From: Gyromitra esculenta
Taxonomy: Eukaryota; Ascomycota; Pezizomycetes; Pezizales; Discinaceae
Assembly: GCA_038503075.1 (NCBI GenBank)
Contig: JBCAML010000009.1
Location: 434,001-498,000 of the forward strand
Length of the DNA stretch: 64,000 nt
Direction of reading: 5' to 3'
In this document: positions 47,801-62,000 of the stretch, piece by piece
Layout: each line of letters begins with the position of its first letter
Position numbering within the stretch: the stretch's first letter is position 1
Notes under the pieces: model-generated
Told to the model about the DNA's origin: nothing
The model's input: only the letters and a program-made list of their open reading frames with translations
The model's database searches: none
Translations under genes and position numbers: made by a program

Positions 47801-50800
47801 TCTTAGGGACCAATTTGGGGATCTAAAGTGCAATACCAAGAAACAGAAAAGTGACAGAAACCCAGTTACTCCTAAGAGTCTCCTAGTAGTGATTCCACTA
47901 TAACTATCGCTTACCTACAGAGCACCGTAACCTACGCATTGCATGCACCTATTAAATAAATAACTTACCTACTGACCCCAAAACCTCTGGATGGCCCGCT
48001 GAGTGGTGTCCCGTGATCGACATACAAGGCTCAAAGACCCGAGAGCCAACAACTGGACGCACAGGGAAACACACACGAGGAGCATACATAGTAAATTGCA
48101 CCATATATCGTTTGAGATGCACCAACTCCTGGCTCGAACCACCATCAACAACAACAAAAAATTTCAACAAAAAAAAAAAACGTATAATAAATCACATACC
48201 CCATCATCGTGGAGCGCCAACACCACTAGCGACACCAACCAGCAGAGGCCATATCATGATTAGAACAAGTTTCCCCACAATTGCCCATCTTATATTCCCA
48301 ATCATGTGATTTTATGATCTACCTCGCGCTGTGTTTTTTCGTGTCGATCCTGTATGTACAGCACGCCCTGCATTCCCCGCGTTTTTTTTCTTTCCCTTTC
48401 TCGCGTATGGGGCTAAGAGCGTTGGTTCGTCACGATCTCTCAAAATGTTCGACGATTATTTGCCCGATGAATTGTGGAAAACAAATGAGCACGCGCCAGC
48501 ACTCTCATTCCGATGCTAGATGAACGGGCAAAGCCCCCCGAGACGATTGCCAGGGAAAGACTTTTGAGGGGGCTGGTGGAATGAAGGGGAAAAGAAAAGA
48601 AAACTATATCATAACCAAACGGCTATCGCAAAGATATCGGCTAGTTGAGTAGAGGCCAATGCTACAGCGTGAGAGTGAAAGTTTTGTTATATTTTATTTT
48701 TACTTTGCTTTGAAGTGCATGTTTACGAGCCACGATGCCGAGTGATATCTATGATATTGATTTGAGGTAATATTGCACCACTGCAAACACATCAAGGTTT
48801 CGCAATAATGATTCATCACTAAAATTCCAGTAACCCGGAGACCTCCATTATTTGTGGGGAAAAACACGCGGCCAGCAGGTCAGTTCAAAATCAGCGCTTC
48901 ACAAATCGAAAATAGCGATCAGACCAGTCTGAGGAAACATCTCAGATTGTCCAGTCGATTATTTAGTATCAGAGCGCTAGCCTGTATTTACTGGACCAGA
49001 CGCATCCCAGCCCTACGGCGGGCCAACGAGAGGGAGGGAAAGTCAATGGGCGCTTTTCTAGAAGCCGGGGAATTATGCGCCGAAAGCTTCCATAGCAACG
49101 TCGCGTCTGCAAAAGCTATCCGTATCGAGTTGCAGCCCGTGGTCGTCAATGAGTGGATTGCAGGCAGTGGTTGCAGCTTTTGCGAGCAATCATCTGTTTC
49201 ACGCTAACAGGCTGGCGGCAGTTAGAGTGTAAGTTACGCGTGTTTTGTAGGATACAAGTGGTACGTGCGTTCACGCGTAAAACTGCAGTTGTCGATTGAG
49301 AATCCATCGCATTTATATGTTTCTGAGATTAATAATATCGCTCTGGGCTGCATTAGAGCACTATTTTTTTATATTGCGATACCGGCCGATCATATCATCT
49401 CACTCACATTCTGCACCGCCAGCCCGAAGGGCCTGAGACCTGTCATGGATAGTATGAAAATCCCCTCGGACCAGTTCCAAAAAATACTCCGATCAAAGCC
49501 CCCTGAGACCCCTTTGTGTTGATTCGAACCGACACCCAATAATCGAACCACTCTACTCCCAAGCATCCACTTCCACCTACCCAGTCTATGTCCCAGGCGG
49601 CCGTCAGTATATTCAGGAACAATTGTTGAGTTTTCCCTGTCAAAGAAACAGGGATTGTTTTCTTAGGCGACTCTGGCGACTCTGGAGACTTAGAAGTCTC
49701 TATAATTAACAAATATAGCCCCCCTCTGAGATTGTCGGAACCAATATTTCACCCTTCACCTTTCTCGTCACCCAGGGAACCCCTTAATTCGGTTCGAGTT
49801 CATCCATCAGCCGGCCGTATCGAACACCCATCTCCTCTACTTTTGAGAACTCCTCCCGTTCACTCCTCCGCTCATATGGGTGCCCGTCTCTCATAGGCCA
49901 ATCTCATCCCGCTTCCATTGAAAACACAATCTCTTTCCTCGTTCCCGCCTTCTCCCTGTTCCTGATCTCCACTCATCCCCCCCGTTACTCTCTCAGTCCC
50001 CAAAATAGACGACCGATTGATCGACACCAATAACCCCAGCCCATCCGTAAATATCCGTACCGAACCAACAAACCCCCTTACATCCAAAGCTACCGTCGAT
50101 CCATCCAACAAAATCTATGCCGAACCTTTCCTCGATACCATAGTACCGTGATGTGGTTGAAGGTATCGATTTTACTCTCCTGGGTAGACAGATTTATAAA
50201 ATGCCGATGATGAAACGGGTTTCTCTCCCCTCCTTGATGTCGAAAACTTTGAATTTCCAGAGTCACTGGAACCATTGTTCCCCATGAGTTTTTCGACTGG
50301 AACTAATGATTATTCCGACGGTTCCCCGATAGATAGGAACTGAAAATAAACCGCTTGGTACGGTTCAGGGATCCGAGCCTGGTTGAAACATCGATCTACC
50401 AAACCAAGACGAGGAAAACAGATTTGATGGGGGCGTCATCGTAAGCCCGGTGTGATTCTGTTGACCTTATCTCGGAGATATGAAGCGATTCCAGTGATAG
50501 CTGATCGATAGCGGCATTTTTCATCGGACCCGCGGGGCCGTTGCGGGGTGAAGGAAAGAAGGAAAGGAGGGGGAAGCCCCAAATTTTTGTGCGCCAAAAG
50601 TTCTGTCAACCCCGCTGACCCCGCCAACCAACCCTAGCCCTTGCAGAACATACCAGAACCCCTCACGACCCCCCAACAAACCAACCACCATTTGCCAGCA
50701 CACCAAGTAAATCCTCACAAAACTAAACTCAGATAATATGTTTGTTCGAGTAAGGAAATACGATGCAATCAAGCTTGAATGTATTGAAGAATCAAAAACC

Positions 50801-51864
50801 TCTCACATTTTATTGTTCTTCTGCTAGGCTCTTTGTTTTTGTCCTGCCACGATCCGGCACCTAAAAAAAAGTAGCTCGAAAAAAAAAAACCATCCACCAC
50901 CTCGTACCAACATCCAGATATATGAACAAAAAATCCAACATCCGCCAGAAACCAGCTCTAAGTATGCTACTGTTCCCTCTGCCAGAAACCACCAATACCC
51001 CATACCAAGAACCCAGAAAAAATATAGGCAAAAGAGAGCTAATTCAACAAGGCAAAAAAAGAAACCCCGAGTAAAACTGCCCCCACTAATCCTGAAACAA
51101 AAAACCCAACATACCCGAAGCCGGTAAAAGAAAGAAAAAAGATAGTCAATAATAACACACGTCCAGTAGCCACAACCGGGAAAAGAAAAGAAAAAACCAA
51201 ACCTGAAAAACACCTCACCTACACAATACAGCCCACGTCTTTTTTCGTTAATTTTGTCGTAGAAATAAATATAAGGAAAAGTGAAAGGAAAGGATATGGA
51301 AAGAGGAGATCAAAAAATGAAGCGCACCAACAATCATCACCACCCACCCAAAACCCAAAACCCGCCATATAAGATGTCAGATATAAAACACCACCCAAGC
51401 ATGAATCCCGAAGAAGAAAAAATAAACCCCCAAGGCAAGAAGAAAAGGTCAATGAAACAAAAAGAAAAAAAATGCTAAGTGAGCAAAGTTAAGTCATAGT
51501 TAAAGCACGAGAAAAGGAATAGACAGCGAAAAAAAAGGGGGGGAAGATAAACAGTGAAGGGGAAAAGGGAAGTGTACAGAAAAGGGATGGAAAATGTATG
51601 TGCAGGAAAACCCAGGTATGAGGCAGGGTATTTCAAAATATGTCGGGATGCAAAAATCCCAGTAGATACAAAAATTGTTGCCAACCCGAACTTGACCCCA
51701 TTGCTACACCACTAGCTGGGCTCAAGCAAAAAAAAAAAAAAAGTTATCAAAACACCTCAGCACAAACACAAACAAGCTCCGATGCCATGATTCACATTGC
51801 CAAGACCAGATTGAAGGAAAGCACAATCGATCCATCTGATGACAGACGTCAACTCGAAGAGTAT
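44808..51864. other. 7-kb gene-poor stretch
   Basis: Between the CoA ligase and the Ran1/Ksp1-like kinase. Most ORFs are short and unrelated to anything I recognise. Contents noted: a coding-like fragment at 46275-46432, a GC-rich hairpin at 46804-46853, and A-rich DNA at 50860-51550 that is probably 3' flank of the kinase gene. CpG and TpA look uneven, consistent with decayed repeats, but I recognise no transposon. Confidence 0.45.
46275..46432 (+). pseudogene. possible orphan exon or gene fragment
   Basis: After an acceptor-like CTAACTAAC...CTCTAG the plus frame reads ILEDAKDDTPNSEDAQTLAF, then AFERVKISDLKTQDAILSYKV, then a stop. The composition (acidic, amphipathic, codon-third-base variation) looks coding, but no partner exon is visible upstream. 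I do not recognise it. Confidence 0.25.
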
Positions 51865-53399
51865 CTAAACCGCGAGGTCCTCCCATCCGCCTCCAACCCA
51901 TTCAGCATCATAACCATCATCATCGGCATAACCCTGGTCAGACTCATAGCTCCAGCTCCTGCGCTTGAGTTCCTTTTCACGTTCCTCACGTTCACGCTCT
52001 TCCTCCTCCTCATCCTCGATGACCCAGTCACTCCAAGATTTGGAGACGGGTTCTTCTGGTTTACCGAAGTACATGCCAAAAGCATTTTCAGCCTTGGCAG
52101 GAGCTGGAGTCTGGATGGGGATCGTTTCAGTGCGAAGGTTGTCTGCACGGAGGCTGAAGATCTTATCCATGGATGAGAACGACCCTCCAAGGCCAGAGTC
52201 GAGTGATGGTGTTGGTGGAACATAATAACCCATATCCTGAGCGTAGCGATCAGGGCTGTTGACAAACATGTCTTCGCTGTAGTGGATTGAAGGCTCCTCC
52301 TGGTCAGGAATAACCGAGAGTTGGCGTGCCATGGGAGTAGAGTACAGAGCCTGGGCCCAAGGAAAGGAGTTTCCTTGAGCGATCTGAGGGCTTGGGATGG
52401 ATGGTGTGCGGAGAGGCTCGCGGTTGGCTGATGCAACAACGACATCTCTATCCTCAGTACAGAAGTCATCGAGGCTCTCATCGTCGGTTGTCCAACTAAC
52501 AGCTCTCTCGATAGCTTCACGTACACCCCTAAGCGAACGCCTGTTGGGGTCGAGAGACAAGCAGTGAATGAGAACCTCAAATGTATCGTAAGATAGCGTG
52601 GGGAAAATATCAAACAACGACTCTCTGTCTAGAACATAATCCGCAAAAAGAGGATCACTCCTAGCAGGGACAGTGAACGGATTCCTGGCGAACAAAATGT
52701 TCAACAGACAGATTCCAATGGCCCAGATGTCCGCTTGTTCAGGAGAGTATCCACCAAATGAGTCATACTGTTCGGGTGCCATGTACCTGTCACTACCTAC
52801 AGCCGACTCATCAGTCCACTGATCCATAGTTGCCAGACCAAAATCCCCAAGCTTCACAGATCCCGATTGGCTCAAGAAGATGTTCTCAGGTTTGATGTCA
52901 CGGTGATAGACACCCCTTGAATGCATGTGCTCCACAGCAGAAACCAGCTGCAGCATGAACTCTCTAACATGTTCAGTCTCCAGAGGCCCACGACCAAGGC
53001 AGATAGCCTCATAGAGGTCACCCATCGGACAATACTCAAGTGCGAGAAAGACGTGGCTTTCAGTCTCGAACGAGTGAATCAGGTTGACAATGTTGGGATG
53101 GGAGCCGAGCTGATTGTGATATTCCAATTCCTGGGAAAGTTCGTCGATAGCAAGACCAGATTCAATATCTGCAGCGCTGGGCTTAGTCAAACACTTGATG
53201 GCAACCAATTCATTCGTGTAGATGTCTTTAGCAAGATGAACCATGCCAAAGGAACCATGGTTGAGAAGCTTGATAGATTCGAAGCGTCTGCAAATGAATA
53301 CCGTCAGCTTTGTCGATGAGTCACCAATGCCTGCTTTGCAAAAACGACATACCCATCAAGGAGGACTCCTTCCTGGAAAATATTCTTCATGCACTCCAT
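51865..53399 (-). CDS. Ran1/Ksp1-like Ser/Thr protein kinase, 489 aa
   Basis: Exon 1 53399-53353 (MECMKNIFQEGVLLDG), intron 53288-53352 (donor GTATGT), exon 2 53287-51865; sum 1470 bases. Kinase domain about residues 15-280: LNHGSFGMVHLAKD glycine loop, VAIKCL lysine, HRDIKPENIFL catalytic loop, LGDFGLAT, GSDRYMAPEQ activation segment with SDRY in place of the usual TxxY/W. The SDRYMAPE signature and NHGSFG loop match the S. pombe Ran1(Pat1)/yeast Ksp1 group, which link nutrient signalling to differentiation. The C-terminal third is disordered and ends in an acidic then Glu/Arg-rich segment (WVIEDEEEEEREREEREKEL). The catalytic residues look intact. Placement within the subgroup is by eye. 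Confidence 0.85.
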
Positions 53400-56335
53400 T
53401 GAAACGGCGGTGGATAGTGGTTCGGATGAGGGTTTCGTTTTAAGGATTATGGTATAGGTGAAAGTACTATTTTATATGAACTCAAGAGTCGATCGAGTTC
53501 GTAAAAAACCAGGACAGTCTATTTGTGAATGGCTGAGGCCGCGATTTTGATGGTCATACACACACTTGAGGAATGCCCCTCGCTGAGGTTTCAAACCTAA
53601 GGGTTTAGAGAATACAAATTCCCCAGTAGATAACAGATGCTGAGGTTTGACAAGATGGTGGGTGGTGAGTCCGGGGATTTGTCCGAGAGTAGAGGTTACA
53701 AAAAGGAAAATGATTGGATTTTTAGACCGGCAACACAAGACGCATATAGACGGTATGTTTCTGGGGAGGTTGGTGGTGAAAAGATAATCGAAATAATCGT
53801 GGGCTGTAACCGTGTGCAGTTTGAAAAGAAAAGAAAAAAGAGCGGATAAACTTATGAACGCATGAGAGATGTTGCTATGAACTGTACCAGCACTCGTTAG
53901 CTTCCTGAACGTTTCTCACACTGACAACCGGTTTTATATATAACAAAGTTGCAGTTTGGTCCGGACGGCGATGTCACTCACGGATCGACGATAAGGAAAC
54001 TCGTTCAGTTAAGAGCTCGGTCGAGCTCTCGGGCTTGGTATTGCTCAAATGTGGTTTTCGAGATGAGCACTCCTTGCAGTAACCAAACGAGGTATCAGAG
54101 AATGGATGACCAGAAGTTAATTGAAGCTCTTAAATGAGCCAACAATGAATGGTTTATCACTAGCTATCTATTCTCTGACGAACACCTTGGCTGATCTTGT
54201 ACCCCAGGAACAGTATTATTGTGTGTCCAGGTTGTAGACTTGGTCGTTAAATAGAGTCGAAGTTTATTGGGAGGGGCTGAGTTAATAATTGTTGAGGGTG
54301 GTGAGTACGACGATGATGCTGCAATGGGGGGTGTGGATATCCGGCTTAGCGAAGCTGTTCCCGTGAGAACACGTAGAATAACGTCTCTAGCTGATGGATT
54401 GCAGTTTCAGTCGTGCGAAGGAGCGGTGGGGAGTTGTGATGGGGGAGGAGAGAAGAAAGGGGAGGGGAGGAGAGAAGGAGGAACCCCCAGGGGAAGACGA
54501 CTCTAGATTGACAGGACAGATGTGTCGGTATGGTGACAACGCAGGCTGGGGAAACGACGATGAAGGGTAGGTGGAAAGCGCGAGAAAGAGAAGGGGCAAA
54601 ATGCTGATATATGGCAGCTGGCAACTGGCGACGGTACCCGTCTGGCTGGGCCTGGGGGCCAGAAAGGACTCCTGGTGGCCGACTGACTGCCTGCGTCCAT
54701 GGCCGCGTCGTACAGCCTTCACCCACCCCTTCCATTCTGGCGTAGCTGCTCCTCCAAAGGCAGAAAAAGTGTGTGGGAGTGTGTGGGAGTGTGTGGCCAA
54801 TCCGAGGTGGGCAGCCCAGAACGTAGTGGGCGTAGGTTACGTGGAGGCAGACTATCACGTCTTGGTGCTAGCTCCTCATTAAATTCACGTAAATGACGAG
54901 GGCAGGGGCAGAGCCGGCACGCGATTGGATGTCTAATTTCAGTGACGTTGGCTCTGGGACGTCGCCGCTTCCGGGCATGATCATCCGGTTCCACCAAGAA
55001 CCGACCCACCCTGACGCGCCTGCTGGCCATTAGAAATGCTCGAGACCTTGCAGGTTTACTCGAGCAGTTGGCGAGCACCCCATACACACCAAAAATCACC
55101 CTTCACATCCACCCTCCTTCCATGGCTTCCATCTCGTTCCAATCCTTCGTCATGTGCACCGGGTTTTCGAGATGCAAAGCTAAAACCCTCCCCTTTCCTC
55201 CACCGTAAAACCATCCTCTTTCGGCGTTTTCGGACGCGGACACCCAAATAACGGCGCCATCGAACACGCGAGCAGCTGTTGATCGGTTTCATGCCAAAGG
55301 TCTCTGCTCTGTTTTGGCCCAGAAATCGCCGCCCGATGTAGACCGCCGGCCGAAAAACAGAGAAGGGGACAAAGTGTCAAATCATCCCCACGTACTCTGC
55401 TCTACATGCGGTCGGTTACCGCACAGGCACGATACATATATTTTGGAGTTCCTTGGCTGGGCATTCAGTGAGAAGAAGAGTTGCGTGCTTCTTCAAGGTC
55501 CGGGCGTATCGGCTATCGATAATGACCAGAGGGGTTCCCATAGAGGTATCTCTGGTCACTCCGATATTTGTAATAGTCTTGGCATTAAGGACCAAATGAG
55601 CATTGTGCCATCCTTCCGGCAGAATTGGTCCCAAACACATAATTTGCCTATTGATGCCTTTTTATCGACTGCTTGGATTGGACAGCTTTTCTGGTTGAGC
55701 ACTTAAGATCTCCATCAAAAAATAGCCATCCTGTTTGATATGCCGAGAGGGTTGCAGAGAAAAAATTAGGTCTATTTTCCGTGAAACTTCCCCTCTGTTC
55801 GAAACCCCTGTCCTCAGGACAGTAGGGCAGGTGGGAGTGTAGAACAACCGGAACCGTGTGTTTTGCCAATCGACATTATTTTTTCCCTTCCCAACAACAA
55901 AACACCCGTCTCAACAACATTTCATAAATCCTTCTGCGAGGACACACGCCCCCGTTGCACTGCCGAAAGCCCATCATCACCACAGCATCGACTGGTGCCC
56001 CAGTCCATCTCAGCTCCTGCGTACGATCAGTCATAAAAAGGCCCAAAACACATCGCCAAACAACCTTCTCTCTTGATTTAACGTTCAAAAAAAGAAAACC
56101 CCAACATTAGCGGCCCCCAGTCGCATCCAAGAACAGACTCCCCCCAAAAACAGTAGTGTCAGCGGCGTAAAAATAACCAGAAAGGGCAAAAGGTTGCCCC
56201 CCAAAACGAGACGTAATTAACATAGTAAATAGCCCCATCCAATGGAAATGGTAACTTCCACCGACATCTAACAACACACCACTTCCTTCCCATAGCCTGC
56301 CCGCGCAATCCAAGAAGCATAAAATTCAGCCAAAT
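53400..56335. other. divergent upstream region of kinase and E1 genes
   Basis: 2.9 kb between two divergently read genes. G/A-rich tract near 54435-54485, no coding sequence I can defend. Probably long 5' UTRs and promoters. Confidence 0.45.
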
Positions 56336-59031
56336 ATGCCTACTTACAAGGCTATCCTACTGGATATTGGTCGGTTACCTGTTCTTATTCGTCCCCTCTT
56401 TTTCCTGGCATCCATTCCCCCACAGTTTCATCGACGGTTCTCCTGTCGCTGCATGCAAAGATGCCTCCTCGCTAACCGCTCACAACTCTTGGCTTACATA
56501 TGCTGTGGCCACACCAGAAGGTAAAAATTCACGCCGTTTCGATAGCTATTTTGATGGGAAAATGCCGTCTTGAAGGAATTGCGAATGTAGACTAAAAGGT
56601 ATCATCTGGCTGACGAGTTCCGCGTGCCTGTCACTCGTTTCCGGGATAAGGAACGGTAAATTCCCCGACTGATCTCTCGTCCCGCAAATGAGGAGTAAAT
56701 GAAAAAAGAAACCACAAACATGTTCTTTCTTTTGGAGAAGCCCTATGCGATGTTTCTTTCATTGGCTGACCTTGAGCGTTGCGCACTCGTGATCTTTCGC
56801 GGGTTGCGTATTTACGAGATAAAAACAGGTCTGCTCGATCAGCTTCGTTCGCGATGTTCTTGTAAGTTTATTAATGCTAAGCATTTCTTTGTGTCGTGAG
56901 GCGCGTCCTGCCTCTAGAGATCGGCGAATTTTGGGCCGGCCAAGTAGATTTGTCTATGGTATCGTGATGTCCAGAGAAACAAAGATGCACCGTGATGGCA
57001 GGCAGTTTTGATGGGCCGAATCGTAACTGCCTCATCACCCTTCGCGTTTGATCGGCACGGCCCCTTCACGTTGTCTGGTCAACACGAAACGGCGATCGTC
57101 TCCATTGTTCTAACATCATAATAATCTCCACCAATTTGCCCAATTTGCTGACGGGAAGTAACCGACAGTTTCCCTATGCTCTCTCTGCCCTTCCGGGTTA
57201 CTTGCGTTCCGAGTGGGATAATCCATTCTTCAAGCCCTACCGTGAAGCTTTCCCCGAGGACGTAAGGGGTACTCCGGAACAGCTCATGACCTACGTTCGA
57301 GAACTCTCAGAGAAGGATATCAAAGTGAGTTGTCTGAAGCAGCTGCAAGGTCAGTCGTTTACATTCTTCCTCTGTATCTGTTTCCCCATGTTTGGCCACC
57401 ATTGGCTCTGAAATGGAATACCTATGTATACGCATTCATTTTTCCTCCACATCATATTTTCACTTCTCATATTCCACGTGCATTGTGCATATACCATCGT
57501 CCCATGCCTGACACTTAGCCCAATACCACCACGCCATCCCCCTCCCAATCCCAGATCTCCTGAGGAAGTTGATTTCGTTTCATCTTTCCAAGACCCATGT
57601 TTTCCCGTTCCCCGCAAAAATTCCGAAACGGAAGCGAGCGCTTGGGTTCCCGCCGTTTCTCGTCTTGGCGAATGCAATGGAGTACAAAGACATTCCACAA
57701 GTTGCGTGGCATATCATACATATCACCGACAAATTTATCCTCACCACAAGAATGAGATGGCCGTTTGTTTCTCTGCAGTCCCTATCATCCCTCATTTCTC
57801 TCTTGCATCCTCCCCCATATTGTTGCTTATCTTATGCCTTTTTGACCAATTCCCTTTGCTTATCCATTCTGCCAAATTCACCGGCCCGAAATCTGACACC
57901 AATGCCTGGAAACCCACGTCACTAATTTCACTCAACACGTTTTTTGTTTCTGTCACTTTTTTTGTCTTATCCATGAGCACTCTAATATTGCGGATCTACC
58001 CCGATAACAGAGCAGCCGGTAATAGATAAGCGAAGGTGTAACAGACTGACATCTTGCGTTATTAGGACTTGTCTGGAAACAAGGTTATCATGATGGTGCC
58101 TACAAGGCACCAATCTATCCTGACGTCCTTCCAGCGATAAAAAATTGGGTCGAGAAATTTGGTCTGGTTGTTGATATATACTCTTCCGGATCCGTCGCTG
58201 GTAAGACCTTCCTAGTTTTGTTACAGGATATACATTTCCCCTCTTTTCATTCTCTGGGAAAATGCCTCTGGGAAAATGCCGTCGGAGTTCATATCATCTC
58301 TTCCGATTATCTGCCTATCGAGTTCCCCTAACGAAATAAGGGCATACGTCAAGCAATAGTGAAAAAAGTAAGCTAATATTGCACCAACAGCCCAGAAGCT
58401 TCTCTTTCAACACACAGATGCCGAAACTAGCGATATGACAACCTACCTTTCGGACTACTTTGACACTGTCACAGCCGGTTCGAAAGTGGAAGCCGCAGCT
58501 TATAAAACCATTTCCGAGAAGACTGGAATAGAGACTTCATCTTGGCTCTTTCTGAGCGATAATGTCAAAGGTTCGCTACCTTAATCCCAATACCATGACA
58601 CTTCAGCCCCGCTACCCAAATACCTATCGCCTAACCCCATCCTACTTTTCGTCTCTTCCCCCACGCTTGTAACTACATCTCATCGCATCCCCATCCCCAT
58701 CCCAACCGGTCCAAAAGGAAATACTATCCGAGAATAGCGAAAATCCCGAATTTACCAAAACAAAACGTTTTCATTTTCGCCCGACTTCCTTTTTCAATTT
58801 CACGCCCCGAAGCTCATAGGATGCTAACACGTCTGCCCGCATATTCCAGAAGTCGAAGCGGCAAAATTGGCAGGAATGGATGCTGCCATCGTCGTCCGCC
58901 CCGGCAACGCACCCTTGACGCTCGAAGACAGAGACGCACACCTTGTTGTCCAGAACGGATTCGACGAGGTCACCACTTGGATTTCTGCAGCTTCGCCTTG
59001 GCACGAGACCGGAGGGGGCGCAACTGCCTAA
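56336..59031 (+). CDS. utr4: enolase-phosphatase E1 (2,3-diketo-5-methylthiopentyl-1-P), ~249 aa
   Basis: HAD-family enzyme of the methionine salvage pathway: enolises and dephosphorylates 2,3-diketo-5-methylthiopentyl-1-phosphate. Exons: 56336-56369 (MPTYKAILLDI), a micro-exon at 56651-56655, 56829-56861 (VCSISFVRDVL), 57169-57349 (FPYALSALPGYL...KQLQ), 58066-58200 (LVWKQGYHDGAYKAPIYPDV..YSSGSVA), 58391-58570 (QKLLFQHTDAE..YFDT..WLFLSDNVK), 58850-59031 (EVEAAKLAGMDAAIVVRPGNAP, stop TAA). Sum 750. HAD motifs II (YSSGS) and IV (FLSDN) are intact; motif I (DIEGT) depends on the micro-exon: GAACG gives D-I-G-T, while AAGGAACG (56648-56655) would give D-I-E-G-T but lacks an AG acceptor. Introns of 173-716 nt are long for a fungus. 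Either the model is right or motif I is damaged. Confidence 0.8.
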
Positions 59032-62000
59032 TCTTAGTTGATGCCGTGTCACGCGGCTACGCAATACCGCAGCGAAAGCGTGTCACTGTACCTATCGCTA
59101 GTTGTTCCCGATTTGCACTTTGGGGCATGTAGTAGATACGAATTGATATCACAAACCTTATACATAGTGTCGGCGATGTGGGTACTTGATCAGCGTTGGG
59201 TATCGTGAAAAACGCCCAGATTCAATAGTTTCACACTCCAGCCGGCACAGTACAGCTGTCACATCCCGAAATTACTTGAAAATCTGTATGAGCACTCTGG
59301 CCCAATCCTCTCTATTATATGCTTGTCTACTTTTTGCCTAATGCTTCATCTACCTACGTTTCCATGGAAATTACCAGGCGTAAATGTAAAAGTCGTCCTA
59401 TCGGAACATAACCCAGTAACAGCTGCAACGATTACTGGATAGTTTGCTTCTGGTCCGCATGGGAAATGTAATGACTTATTACCGGGTCTTGGATCGGGCG
59501 TTGCCGGTGGCTAAAGCCGACAGATACTTCAATGTCATGAGCTATCACCCGTGTTCTGAGACAATAAGTTTGGGAATATATTCCATATGCCTGCGAAAGA
59601 ATTTCCCTCACGGTCAGACTCACGGTTTGCATGGTTTCAGGCTCGGTATCATCAGTGCATCGGTATGCTTTGATCTTGAAACCCCTAGTAAGACTATGTA
59701 AATCAACGAAAGCCGACGGCTCTCGTCAAATTAAACATTTTCCAATTCAGCCGATGTACTAGTACAAAGAGTGTGACGTTTGTTATTACGGGGTACAGCA
59801 TTATCCTCGTAAGATTTTTCATGGGCTGAGCAGTTTTCCCGGGAGGACAGATCTCAATACTTAAAATTTCACCAAGATGTATCAATTGGAACGTGCTAGA
59901 TCTTGATAAAAGCTTGTCTTCTCGCGTAATTTTGCGCGATGGGCTGCTTTTAATCACACTCTAAATTGAAACGCTCCAAAGCGCGAGTGACAACTCGTGG
60001 TTTGTTGTGTGTTTATCACTTCTTAACGCACAAACTCTAAGTACGTACGGATAACACCAGAGCTATAGCAAGAACCCAAGGCATCTCACATATAAGATTA
60101 TTTGGCTCTCTTTATGCGTTTTAGCTACCATGGATCCATGAAATAGTACACATGTGCATGTAGTTAGGCATATCTTAACACTATACTCAAATAATTATAT
60201 GAAACACGTTAAATAAGCCACAGTAAAATATAACAAAGAGTATGCAACTCTTTCTTCGATAAGCTTAATGGGAATGGTGTCTTGGTTGAAACATTTCTTA
60301 GAAGCTTAGTGTCTATTAGCCACGCTATAGAAACATGAGACTTATCATTATCTATTTAGCTACCTTAACAATAAAGCTCTTTCTAAGAACAAAGTTCTCA
60401 CTATATATGACCAACTGCATCTCCTCGAGAACCACTAAGCTGGCAGTCCCAAGCATTGCTGCAGCTTGTTAAAACTTAGCATAAAGGCCACTTGGCGCAA
60501 TTAGACCTAATCTAGAGTAGGCTGTAGATAAAGATAACGCCCAGCTTCTCGACGGTTTTGACACTAGTATGTCGTAGGTGATCGTAGCTCAGATCTGTGG
60601 CTGGTAGCGCTAGCACGGATGCAAGTGCAGGTTATTGTAACTGACGTAGATACACGTATCCGCAGCGCGCGAGCTAACTCTCGAAATGCACTTAAAAATA
60701 AGCGCGATGTGGGACACTCCCCAGTGACGTTGTGTAATCGTGATAATGGATCTAGAGTAGTCCACCAAACCCCCCGGTCCGTATCCTCGGCCCATCTAGT
60801 TTAGAACCTAAATTAACCCATGCTCGGCGGTGAAAAAACCTGCTCAATAAAACTGCTCAGAAATATCCTGCGCCATTCTATATACAATACCTCAATGAAT
60901 GGTACAATGCCGGTATCAAGAGTCATCATTGCTGCATCGTTAGTTATGGTTTAGTTCAAGTTTCGTCTTGATTTCTTTACAGCCAGTTTTGTGAAAATGA
61001 GAGTTATATGTCATAAATACATCCTTTCGCGTGTAGTATGTCCTTCTTAGCTAGTGACTTCAGTTATCTGTTGCAGTTACTTGCCTCTTTCTTAATTAAA
61101 ATCTAATACGTGCACCTTTGGTCGGCACTAATATGCGAATACACGGTGTTTTTTTTAAATAATCAAGTTACGATTGCTTGTCAGAACTCAAGCGGAGATC
61201 TGATAAGAAATTCGAGGAAAGATGGATCAGTTTAGTGGAGGAAGGAATACAACCTCCTGATTGGGTGTTTAACGACATACGTTAATATCGTAGGACACTG
61301 TTTTGGATCCATCCAAACTAACAAAAGCTTTCAGATATTCTCTTTTGAAATAATTTGAAGATCTCGATGGTATAAATGCGATATACTGAGATAAAACTGA
61401 GATAGAAATTAAATTATGTTCTTGACTTTTATTTAGTGCACGATATATCACTCGACTGACTGAAGAGATTATGTGTGGAGATCCATGTTGAAAAAAAACC
61501 CCTACACGGCGCTCCTCAGGCGTGGTACTGGAAGCGGATACCAGCGAGAGATATAATCCCGAATATATAAGTGCCTTGGAAGTTATTCCATAAGTATATA
61601 AACAGCGTGCTACATGTCAGCCTTTAGAAGATCGAGTAATCGACTCCTTAGATCTACATGTCTTCGCTTCAGCGTACTGTATATGGAGCTGTTTCATTCT
61701 ATTGCTATCACCATCCGCTATAGTTAAGGTTAATATCATAATTTTCACTTCAGCAGGGGTTATGGGCAGAAAAAGCAAAGCAAATACCGGGATTATCCGT
61801 TCAGATATGTTACGGGATTCCGTACTAGTGCCATATCCGCTCCCTCAGCTGTTCAACACCATGGAATCTACGATGATGGAGCCGGGCACGGGGATATCCT
61901 GGTAACTATTCCATGATTCAGCAGTAAGGCTGCATGCAGGACTGCGGACACGCATGGTGGGGGATATCATAAAAGTCTCAGACTCAAAAGACAAGTGTCA

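Noticed and set aside
49500..49580. GATTCGAACC, the reverse complement of a tRNA B box, with possible A-box sequence
   Set aside because: The T stem and acceptor stem do not pair, so it is not a tRNA gene.
57424..58029. 201-codon plus-strand ORF inside the long fourth intron region of the E1 gene
   Set aside because: The flanking E1 exons join in phase across it; the product has no recognisable domain.
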